Shown here piece by piece: positions 6,047 through 12,109 of a stretch of DNA of 25,929 nucleotides. A model generated the notes under the pieces. The model did no database searches, was not told the DNA's origin, and saw only the letters and a program-made list of their open reading frames with translations. The translations under genes were made by a program, and so were the position numbers. This DNA comes from a virus, in IMG/VR virus record IMGVR_UViG_3300032050_000717, positions 1 through 25,929 of that record; one strand, 5' to 3'. The first letter of the stretch is position 1. The number at the start of each line of letters is the position of its first letter.

Positions 6047-7840
6047 ATGAACGAAAACATTCAAGTGTCATTTAAAGACGACAGCCTAGCAAATAAAATT
6101 GCCGACATGTGGGTACGCTGGGACAACGCTCGTAATGTATGGAAAAGTGACCAGCAAGAACTACGTAATTATTTGTTTGCTACTGACACACGTAAAACTA
6201 GTAATAGCAAACTACCGTGGAAAAACTCCACAGTAACACCTAAACTAACTCAGATTCGGGACAACCTGCATGCTAACTATATGGCTGCATTGTTTCCTTC
6301 TGAGAATTGGTTTTTTTGGGAAGCTACTGATAAAAGCCCCGAGTTAACCAAAAAACGTTATGCCATTACTAACTATCTAAAACAGAAGCTAAAAGCATCT
6401 AACTTCCAACTTCTCGTATCCCAATTGGTATATGACTACATTGACTTTGGTAACGTTGTTGTTACTTATGACTACGTGCGCGACGTTATTAGTGACAACA
6501 CTGGTAACGTAGTTAGTCGTTATGTTGGCCCTAAAGCCTATCGTATTAACCCTACTGACATTGTGTTTAACCCTTTGTCAGAAACGTTTGACAAGACCCC
6601 TGTAGTGCGTCGTATGCTCAAAAGCGTAGGCGACTTAATGAATGATGTAGAAACCAAACCTGCACTAAACTACGACAAAGCTACGCTTGCTAAAGCAATG
6701 GCATTCCGTCAAAACTATCGTGATGATCCTGAGTTTAAGAAAGAACTCAACATGGCTATTGATGGGTTTGGCAGTGCTGACGAGTACCTAGATAGCGACA
6801 TGGTAGAACTGCTAGAGTTTTGGGGCGACATTTATGATCCAGACACTAAACAACTGCTACGTAACCAGCTAGTAACCGTCATTGATCGTAAGTGGATTCT
6901 ACGCAAACAACCCAACCCAATGTGGACAGGTAGCAAGCCTATGTTCCATTGTGGCTGGCGGCTACGTACAGACAACCTGTGGGCACAAGGGCCGCTAGAT
7001 CAGCTAGTTGGTATGCAATACCGCATTGATCACCTAGAAAACCTTAAGGCAGATGTATTCGACCTGATTGCCTATCCAGTAATGGTTGTAAAAGGCTCCA
7101 CAGTAGAGGAGTTTGAGTACGAACCCGGTGCCACTGTGTTTGTGGGTGATGAGGGCGGTTTGGAGTTTTTACGTCCAGATGCCACTGCTTTGCAAGCAGA
7201 TATGCAAATTAACGAGCTAATGAACCGTATGGAAGAACTGGCTGGTGCACCTAAGCAAGCTATGGGCATCCGTACTCCCGGTGAAAAAACTAAGTATGAG
7301 GTGCAAAGCCTAGAGAATGCTGCTGGTCGTATCTTCCAGAGCAAGGTTAGCTGGTTTGAGCGTAACATTCTAGAACCCTTGCTAAACGGTATGCTAGCTG
7401 AAGCTATTCGCAATTTTGAGGGCGTAGAGCGCATTCGGACTGTGGATGAGGACTATGGTACAGAAGCCTTCGTTGAGGTCACCAAAGACGATCTGATGGC
7501 TGCTGGCAAGATCTATCCTATTGGTGCTCGTCACTTTGGTGAACAGGCACGGTTTATTCAGGAACTAAACCAGACTATGGTGGCTGTACAAGCTATTCCT
7601 ACGGTGGCTGCACACATTAGTGGCAAAGCTATTGCCAAGGCTTTAGAAGAGAACCTAGGCTGGCAAAACTACAAGATTGTACAAGACAATGCCATGATCT
7701 TTGAACAGGCTGAAACACAGCGTTTAATGAATCAAGTGTCTGAAGACATTCAAACTGAGGCAACCATTAACCCGGAAGGTGACATGTCTGAAGAAGGTAT
7801 GCCTCCACAGGGGGTTGACATGCAGCAACAAATGATGTAA
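6047..7840 (+). CDS. Portal protein (head-tail connector)
   Basis: A 597-residue protein that forms the dodecameric ring at the unique capsid vertex, through which DNA enters and leaves. AGAGGAAC precedes ATG 6047, nine bases after the terminase stop. Segments typical of podoviral portals are visible: the N-terminal helix-rich part with WKNSTVTPKLTQIRDNLHA and AALFPSENWFFWEA; the YDYIDFGNVVVTYDYV strand region; YRINPTDIVFNP; PMFHCGWRLRTDNLWAQGPL; YRIDHLENLKADVFDLIAYP; and GIRTPGEKTKYEVQSLENAA in the barrel/clip region. The C-terminus is Met/Gln-rich (PPQGVDMQQQMM). Order after terminase and before scaffold and capsid is canonical. Confidence 0.9.
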   Translation: MNENIQVSFKDDSLANKIADMWVRWDNARNVWKSDQQELRNYLFATDTRKTSNSKLPWKNSTVTPKLTQIRDNLHANYMAALFPSENWFFWEATDKSPELTKKRYAITNYLKQKLKASNFQLLVSQLVYDYIDFGNVVVTYDYVRDVISDNTGNVVSRYVGPKAYRINPTDIVFNPLSETFDKTPVVRRMLKSVGDLMNDVETKPALNYDKATLAKAMAFRQNYRDDPEFKKELNMAIDGFGSADEYLDSDMVELLEFWGDIYDPDTKQLLRNQLVTVIDRKWILRKQPNPMWTGSKPMFHCGWRLRTDNLWAQGPLDQLVGMQYRIDHLENLKADVFDLIAYPVMVVKGSTVEEFEYEPGATVFVGDEGGLEFLRPDATALQADMQINELMNRMEELAGAPKQAMGIRTPGEKTKYEVQSLENAAGRIFQSKVSWFERNILEPLLNGMLAEAIRNFEGVERIRTVDEDYGTEAFVEVTKDDLMAAGKIYPIGARHFGEQARFIQELNQTMVAVQAIPTVAAHISGKAIAKALEENLGWQNYKIVQDNAMIFEQAETQRLMNQVSEDIQTEATINPEGDMSEEGMPPQGVDMQQQMM

Positions 7841-7846
7841 TATACT
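7815..7846 (+). promoter_or_regulatory. Candidate sigma70-type promoter before the AT-rich gene
   Basis: TTGACA (7815-7820), a perfect -35 hexamer, is followed after 17 bases by TAATAT (7838-7843, 4 of 6 matches to TATAAT). A second possible -10, TATACT (7841-7846, 5 of 6), has a longer 20-base spacing. It lies at the end of the portal gene; the -10 overlaps the portal stop codon. A transcript would start just before the 83-residue gene. This is motif-based only. Confidence 0.4.
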
Positions 7847-7869
7847 AGTATTATTACTAATATATATTA
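7838..7869. repeat. Imperfect AT-only inverted repeat
   Basis: TAATATACTAGTA (7838-7850) pairs imperfectly with TACTAATATATATTA (7855-7869), separated by four bases and needing two unpaired bases. The arms contain almost no G/C, so an RNA hairpin would be weak. It could be an operator-like site over the candidate promoter, or simply AT-rich sequence. Confidence 0.3.
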
Positions 7870-7870
7870 T

Positions 7871-8122
7871 ATGAATAAATTACTATTAAATAATAAACCT
7901 AAAGATAGTACTAATGAAGAGTTTACTAAAGCTTGGAATAATAGTAGTTATGTATTAGAAGCTTTATATAATACATTAACTACTTTAAAAGAAGAAATTA
8001 CTAGTATTAAAAAGGATGATTTTGACTGTCCTAACCATTATGCTAAACTTGCATACAATTTAGGACAGATTAAAGCCTATGAGTTCGTTATGTCACTTTT
8101 ACCAGACACAGCAAAAAAGTGA
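7871..8122 (+). CDS. AT-rich small gene between portal and scaffold (moron-like), unknown function
   Basis: An 83-residue protein with no family I recognise. It is rich in Lys, Asn, Leu and Thr, predominantly helical, with DDFDCPNHYAKLAYNLGQIK in the C-terminal half and a single Cys. Its first 180 bases are only about 23-25% G+C, far below neighbouring genes, and use codons such as ATA, TTA and AAT heavily. There is no clear Shine-Dalgarno sequence before ATG 7871. A promoter-like element lies upstream and a weak terminator-like hairpin downstream, the classical layout of a moron, an added gene with its own transcription. A structural or regulatory role cannot be excluded. Confidence 0.6.
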   Translation: MNKLLLNNKPKDSTNEEFTKAWNNSSYVLEALYNTLTTLKEEITSIKKDDFDCPNHYAKLAYNLGQIKAYEFVMSLLPDTAKK

Positions 8123-8134
8123 CGTTTTTTAAAA

Positions 8135-8160
8135 AGCCTACTCTAAGGCTGTCAATTTTT
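8135..8160 (+). terminator. Weak terminator-like hairpin after the AT-rich gene
   Basis: AGCCT (8135-8139) pairs with AGGCT (8146-8150) around a six-base loop, followed by GTCAATTTTT. The stem is only five base pairs and three bases separate it from the T-rich stretch, so termination would be partial at best. The ribosome binding site of the scaffold gene (AGGAG) follows directly. Confidence 0.35.
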
Positions 8161-8174
8161 AGGAGTTAAAACGC

Positions 8175-8909
8175 ATGACCAATGCAACAATTTTCGGTGG
8201 CGAAGGCGACAATCAACCCACCAACACAGCACCAGCGACAACTGATGCACAGCTATTTACCGCACTTGTCGGTGAAGGGCAAAAATACAAAACCCCAGAA
8301 GAGTTAGCTAAAGCATATACTAACGCTGATCAGTTTATCGAAACCCTTAAAGAAGAGAATCGTAAACTACGTGAGCAAGCTGCTTCAGCTAAAACCATTG
8401 ATGAGGTTTTGGAACGTATGTCAAAACAAAATGTAGCACCAGAGGACGACACTCCTCCTGTCGCAGGTATTACACCTGACGTTGTGCAACAGCTTGTAGA
8501 GAAGACGTTAGAGGGTCGTGAGGCTGCAAAGTCTAAGATGGATAACCTGCTGAAAGCAGACTCTCTTATGAAAGAGAAGTTTGGCGAGAAAGCTGCCGAT
8601 GTTTTTAAACAACGTGCAAGCACTCCTGAGAAAGCAAAAATCCTGATGGAACTAGCTGCAACTGATCCTGTTGATTTTGTAAATATGTTTGGTGGTCAGG
8701 TAACTTTACCTGCTAACAACATGGATACAGGCTCAATGAATACAACTTCCGTAGCTTCTAACGGCGGTGATCGTAGTAAAGTTGTAGGCACTAAAGAGTG
8801 GGCTACAAAGGTTCGTAAAGAAGATCCTAAAACCTACTGGTCACAAGATTTCCAATATAAGCTACAGCAAACTGTTTCTCAAAACCCCGCCCTATATTTT
8901 GGGCAATAA
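8175..8909 (+). CDS. Capsid scaffolding / assembly protein
   Basis: A 244-residue acidic protein directly before the major capsid gene, where podoviruses encode scaffold. Scaffold guides coat subunits into a prohead and then leaves or is degraded. The segment YKTPEELAKAYTNADQFIET followed by LKEENRKLREQ (about residues 38-69) is typical: a short folded start and then a coiled coil. The middle is Asp/Glu/Pro-rich (NVAPEDDTPPV), then helical, and the end VRKEDPKTYWSQDFQYKLQQ is basic and aromatic, as expected of the coat-binding tail. AGGAG lies nine bases before ATG 8175. Confidence 0.85.
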   Translation: MTNATIFGGEGDNQPTNTAPATTDAQLFTALVGEGQKYKTPEELAKAYTNADQFIETLKEENRKLREQAASAKTIDEVLERMSKQNVAPEDDTPPVAGITPDVVQQLVEKTLEGREAAKSKMDNLLKADSLMKEKFGEKAADVFKQRASTPEKAKILMELAATDPVDFVNMFGGQVTLPANNMDTGSMNTTSVASNGGDRSKVVGTKEWATKVRKEDPKTYWSQDFQYKLQQTVSQNPALYFGQ

Positions 8910-8919
8910 GGAGAATTAA

Positions 8920-9882
8920 ATGGCTGGTGTAGATTTTGCAAAGGTTGATGCAAACCTAGTTCGTGCTGAACTGTGGTCTGCTGAACTAAAAGACGTTCTT
9001 CAAGAACAACTAATGGGCACACGTTATGTACGTATGCTCAATGGCTTCCCCGATGGTAACCAGTTTACCATTCCTTCCGTTGGTGAACTACCAATGCGTG
9101 AAACTGCTGAACTAACCCCTGTTGTCTATGATTCAATGGACACTGGTGAGTTCAACTTCACCATTGACCGTTATGTTGAGTCAGCTACCTACATTACCGA
9201 TAAGGCTAAGCAGGACAGCTACTACGCTCAGCAGCTAATCGGTATGTTTCCCACCAAGATGCGTCGTGCCCTAGACGAGAACCTAGAATCTTCTGTTTTC
9301 TCTCTAGCTAACCAACAAACCTCTGGTAACGTTAACTCTATCAACGGTGCTGACCATCGTTTCGTAGCTTCTGGTACTGGTGGTATCTTTACTCTTGCGG
9401 ACTTTGCTAAGGCTAAATACGCCCTAGACAAGGCTCAAGCTGGTGGTACCCGTGTTGCTATCATTGATCCTTCACAAGAGTATGTTTTCAACACTCTAGT
9501 GGGTGCTCAGGCTTTCACTAACAACCCCGCTTTCGAAGGTATCGTTCAGGGTGGTTTTGTTAACGAAGTCACTGGTATGCGTTTCATCCGTAACATCTTT
9601 GGTTTCGATGTGTACGTATCTAACTTCCTACCTGCTGCTACTGAAGCTGCTGCTTCTAGCCTAGGTGGTGCTACTGTTCCTGCTACCCCAACCGTGAACC
9701 TGTTCATGTCTGTTGGTGGCGATCTAACCCCCTTCGTTGGTGCCTATCGTCAACTACCCCGTGTAGAGTACGAGCGCAACAAAGACCTACGTCGTGACGA
9801 GTATGTGATGAACGCCCGTTTTGGTCTAAAACTATATCGTCCTGAGTGTCTGGTGTCTGTTATCACCAAGAACACCATCTAA
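8920..9882 (+). CDS. Major capsid protein (HK97 fold expected)
   Basis: A 320-residue shell protein. It starts after a strong AAGGAG site. N-terminal VRAELWSAELKDVLQEQL is the usual helical arm. DGNQFTIPSVGELPMRETAE and FNFTIDRYVESATYITDKAK fit the E-loop/P-domain strands. IDPSQEYVFNTLV and GFVNEVTGMRFIRNIFGFDV YVSNFLP match the A-domain pattern shared by podoviral HK97-type coats. The gene differs from its neighbours in codon use: Asn, Phe and Thr codons mostly end in C, and 18 of 24 leucines are CTA, consistent with selection for high expression. No protease gene is seen nearby, so maturation by cleavage is not indicated. Confidence 0.9.
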   Translation: MAGVDFAKVDANLVRAELWSAELKDVLQEQLMGTRYVRMLNGFPDGNQFTIPSVGELPMRETAELTPVVYDSMDTGEFNFTIDRYVESATYITDKAKQDSYYAQQLIGMFPTKMRRALDENLESSVFSLANQQTSGNVNSINGADHRFVASGTGGIFTLADFAKAKYALDKAQAGGTRVAIIDPSQEYVFNTLVGAQAFTNNPAFEGIVQGGFVNEVTGMRFIRNIFGFDVYVSNFLPAATEAAASSLGGATVPATPTVNLFMSVGGDLTPFVGAYRQLPRVEYERNKDLRRDEYVMNARFGLKLYRPECLVSVITKNTI

Positions 9883-9899
9883 TTGAAAGGAAATAGAAA

Positions 9900-10358
9900 A
9901 TGACCCGTGCTTCTACATGGACTAACGCTGACGGCCTAATCGTAGGCTTTGGCGCTAACATCCCCGAGCGTAACGTTGCTGGTGTATATGACCATGATGG
10001 TTCTGTTAAAGAAGCCCATCTAGCCATTACCTATCAAAGTTCTGGTGCTAATATCGAACTACCCGCTGGCGCTGTTGTGCTAGATGTGGTGCTCAAAGTT
10101 GGTACTGCTTGGGCTGGTGGTACTGACGTACAACTAGGTGACGGTACTGATCCTGACGGCTGGATTTCAGCTACTCAGGGTGCTGTTGCCAACCTAACCG
10201 CAGGTGCAACCGTTCGTGCTGGTGGTGCTTACGCCATTGGCGACGCTGCTACCAACCGTGGTCTAGGCAAGGTGTACGCTGCTGCTGACACCCTAGACGT
10301 AGCTTTTACTGGCACTTTCACTGCCGGTACCGCTACCATCGTAGTTCGCTACCTGTAA
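9900..10358 (+). CDS. Putative capsid decoration protein
   Basis: A 152-residue protein, 17 bases after the coat gene, with AAAGGAAA before its ATG. It is rich in Gly, Ala, Thr and Val, almost free of Lys, and predicted by eye to be beta-strand throughout (AHLAITYQSSGANIELPAGA, VVLDVVLKVGTAW, DTLDVAFTGTFTAGTATIVV). That composition and the position after the coat gene suit a jelly-roll or beta-sandwich head decoration (cement) protein. Codon use is as optimised as in the coat gene, implying a high copy number. It ends just before a strong terminator, which would keep coat and decoration protein in one abundant transcript. The exact family is not recognised. Confidence 0.6.
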   Translation: MTRASTWTNADGLIVGFGANIPERNVAGVYDHDGSVKEAHLAITYQSSGANIELPAGAVVLDVVLKVGTAWAGGTDVQLGDGTDPDGWISATQGAVANLTAGATVRAGGAYAIGDAATNRGLGKVYAAADTLDVAFTGTFTAGTATIVVRYL

Positions 10359-10367
10359 TGTAGACTA

Positions 10368-10406
10368 ACGGGGAGGCTCCCACAAGGGGCTTCTCCGTTT
10401 CCTTTT
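10368..10406 (+). terminator. Strong rho-independent terminator after capsid genes
   Basis: A 13-base-pair stem, ACGGGGAGGCTCC (10368-10380) with GGGGCTTCTCCGT (10386-10398), includes three G-U wobble pairs and a five-base CACAA loop. It is followed by TTTCCTTTT. It lies ten bases after the decoration gene and would reduce read-through into the tail genes. It could also act as an mRNA-stabilising 3' hairpin. Confidence 0.8.
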
Positions 10407-10416
10407 GGAGTAATAG

Positions 10417-10998
10417 ATGGCAACCGTACAACACAGTGCATTAACTGATCCTAATATCCATGAACCAAAAGGAGTTTCTTCTGCTGCTGCTGGTAAAGTG
10501 TATGTAGCTAACGGTGCAGGAAGTGGTAGTTGGCTCTATCCTTCTGGTCACGCATATGCTGATATGTACATCACTGGTAGTTCTACTGCACAGACCCTAT
10601 CTGCTGCAAGTGCTAAAGCTAAACTAAATCCCACTGGTGCATGGACTGCAAACGGTTTTCAAGCAGCAACTATTGACGCTACAAACGGTCAAATTACTGT
10701 GGCGACAGGCGGTGTATACCAACTTGATTTTTGGATGGTATTTGAAACTGCTGCAGTTGCTAGTGGTGCAGCTTATAATTTTCACTACGCAATTAACGGT
10801 ACTCCTGGTACACGCAAGGTGTACGTTAAGAAAACAAGTAACGGTGTAGACACACTTAACGTAAGTGCTATTGGTTACGCTACGTTAGCTGCTAACGATA
10901 TTTTCTCCATGCAAGTGTCTGGAGATGGTACTTCTTCAGGTACTAATATTATTCCTAAAGAAGCTGGTTTAAGTCTTCTTTTAGTTGATCCCACTTAA
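10417..10998 (+). CDS. Head fibre / decoration-like protein with C1q/TNF-like jelly roll
   Basis: A 193-residue protein with GGAG seven bases before ATG 10417. The N-terminal block HSALTDPNIHEPKGVSSAAA followed by GKVYVANGAGSGSW is recurrent in phage virion proteins, where it probably anchors to the particle. The remainder is beta-rich, with the pattern ITVATGGVYQLDFWMVFETA, YNFHYAINGTPGT and DIFSMQVSGDGTSSGTNI resembling C1q/TNF-like jelly-roll domains used in head fibres and spikes. It lies immediately after the capsid terminator and before tail genes. Head fibre is favoured over tail fibre because of this position, but either is possible. Confidence 0.6.
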   Translation: MATVQHSALTDPNIHEPKGVSSAAAGKVYVANGAGSGSWLYPSGHAYADMYITGSSTAQTLSAASAKAKLNPTGAWTANGFQAATIDATNGQITVATGGVYQLDFWMVFETAAVASGAAYNFHYAINGTPGTRKVYVKKTSNGVDTLNVSAIGYATLAANDIFSMQVSGDGTSSGTNIIPKEAGLSLLLVDPT

Positions 10999-11000
10999 TT

Positions 11001-11708
11001 ATGGCTAAACTAACTTTACTAGCAATGACGCAGAATATTCTTTCTGCGTTGGACAGTGACGCAGTGGATTCAATTGATGAAACTGTAGAAGCCGTACAAG
11101 TTGCAGAACTTGTTAAAGAGGCATACTTTGATCTTGTAAGCCAGCGTGACTGGCCTTTTCTATTTGTACTAGGTAACTTAGATGGTCTTGGGGATACTAA
11201 TAATCCTACCAAGATGAAAATTCCTGACACATACAACAAAATCAAATGGATTAAATACAACAAAAACGAAGTACAGTATGTTGATCCAGAAACATTTCAC
11301 ACAATCATTAATCAGCGCGTAGCGCAATCTGGTGTTATTAATAGCGCAGGATACGTGCTAAATCAAGACCCTCAATATTGGACTAGCTATGATGACACTT
11401 ACATTGTTTTTGATGGCTACAAGCAAAGTACTGAGTCTACTCTACAGTCATCAAAAGCAGTTGTGTATGGTACACAGCAAGCTTCTTGGTCGCATGTAGA
11501 CAACTACATCCCCAACATTCCCGAGAAGTTTTTTCCCACACTGTTAGCTGAAGCTAAGAGTCAAGCATTCGTAAACCTTAAACAACAAAGTAATGCTCGT
11601 GAAGAGCGCAAAGCAACACGAGGCCGCATGACCATGCGTAACGAAAGTTGGCGCAATGAGAACGGCGAAGCTAAATATAATACAAAGGTGTCCTATGGAA
11701 GAAAATAA
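11001..11708 (+). CDS. Tail tubular protein A-like adaptor (T7 gp11 type)
   Basis: A 235-residue protein in the gp11 position. Tail adaptors form the ring beneath the portal. The N-terminal helical segment (TLLAMTQNILSALDSDAVDS, VQVAELVKEAYFDLVSQRDW) ends in a conserved-looking RDWPF motif seen in podoviral adaptors, where an early helix bundle is followed by beta strands. TKMKIPDTYNKIKWIKYN and DTYIVFDGYKQST represent the latter. The C-terminus is basic (REERKATRGRMTMRNESW). The start is two bases after the previous stop and lacks a strong ribosome binding site, so coupling is likely. The last 14 bases overlap the next gene. Confidence 0.75.
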   Translation: MAKLTLLAMTQNILSALDSDAVDSIDETVEAVQVAELVKEAYFDLVSQRDWPFLFVLGNLDGLGDTNNPTKMKIPDTYNKIKWIKYNKNEVQYVDPETFHTIINQRVAQSGVINSAGYVLNQDPQYWTSYDDTYIVFDGYKQSTESTLQSSKAVVYGTQQASWSHVDNYIPNIPEKFFPTLLAEAKSQAFVNLKQQSNAREERKATRGRMTMRNESWRNENGEAKYNTKVSYGRK

Positions 11709-11955
11709 AACGTCGTTTGAAAAGGTAATGGAGAAAGCTGCTGAAAAGAAACAAGCAGCTAAAGAGCGTAAAGAAGAGCGTGTTGAACAGAACATTGTCA
11801 ATAAACTTGTTATTGAAATGACTCCTGTTGGCCTATATCAAGCCCGGTACTCTATGCGTGGTCAAGTACCCGACGAACTTAAAGGACTATTCACTCGTAA
11901 AGATCGTATCCTAGATATTGCTCGTCAAAGGGGTATTGAAGTTGAAAGCGCCTAA
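11695..11955 (+). CDS. Small charged protein between tail tubular genes, 86 residues
   Basis: An 86-residue protein of unknown function. I start it at ATG 11695, with AAAGGTG nine bases upstream, rather than at the upstream in-frame codon 11656 inside the adaptor gene. Residues 1-40 are a highly charged helix (SFEKVMEKAAEKKQAAKERK) that could form a coiled coil. The rest, TPVGLYQARYSMRGQVPDEL followed by KGLFTRKDRILDIARQRG, looks like a small folded domain. It overlaps the adaptor gene by 14 bases and the following gene by 14 bases. Small genes at this place are common in podoviruses of aquatic bacteria, but I know no role. Confidence 0.6.
   Translation: MEENKTSFEKVMEKAAEKKQAAKERKEERVEQNIVNKLVIEMTPVGLYQARYSMRGQVPDELKGLFTRKDRILDIARQRGIEVESA
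11927..11933 (+). promoter_or_regulatory. Ribosome binding site supporting a TTG start
   Basis: AAAGGGG lies eight bases before TTG 11942. No Shine-Dalgarno-like sequence precedes the alternative ATG at 11966, so this site favours the TTG start for the 55-residue gene. Confidence 0.5.
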
Positions 11956-12109
11956 ACAAAAACCCATGCTAAAAGAAGACGCTATGCAGCGTCAACAACG
12001 GCTCGTTAAACTTGCTCAGGCAGGTGAACGTGCTGAACGTCAACTAGGCTTAGAAGAAAAAGAAAAGAAAGATGACGTTAACAAGCACAAGTGGAAAGGT
12101 ACAATGTAA
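11942..12109 (+). CDS. Small charged protein, 55 residues, probable TTG start
   Basis: A lysine-, glutamine- and glutamate-rich helical protein (KAPKQKPMLKEDAMQRQQRL, AGERAERQLGLEEKEKKDD) with no recognised family. TTG 11942 is preferred because of AAAGGGG eight bases upstream. ATG 11966 would give 47 residues without a site, and TTG 11918 would run further into the preceding gene. The chosen start overlaps the previous gene by 14 bases and the stop overlaps the tail gene as TAATG. The coupled position at both ends makes it a credible gene; a role as a small tail assembly factor is only a guess. Confidence 0.5.
   Translation: MKAPKQKPMLKEDAMQRQQRLVKLAQAGERAERQLGLEEKEKKDDVNKHKWKGTM

Noticed and set aside
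7072-7434. Minus-strand frame of 120 residues opposite the portal gene
   Set aside because: Ser/Pro-rich antisense shadow of conserved portal sequence with no supporting signals.
10356-10364. TAATGTAGA just before the capsid terminator, similar to the TAATGTATA late promoter motif I recall for phiEco32
   Set aside because: It overlaps the decoration gene's stop codon, similar strings occur inside coding sequence (TAATGTATG near 6133), and the remembered consensus cannot be verified here.
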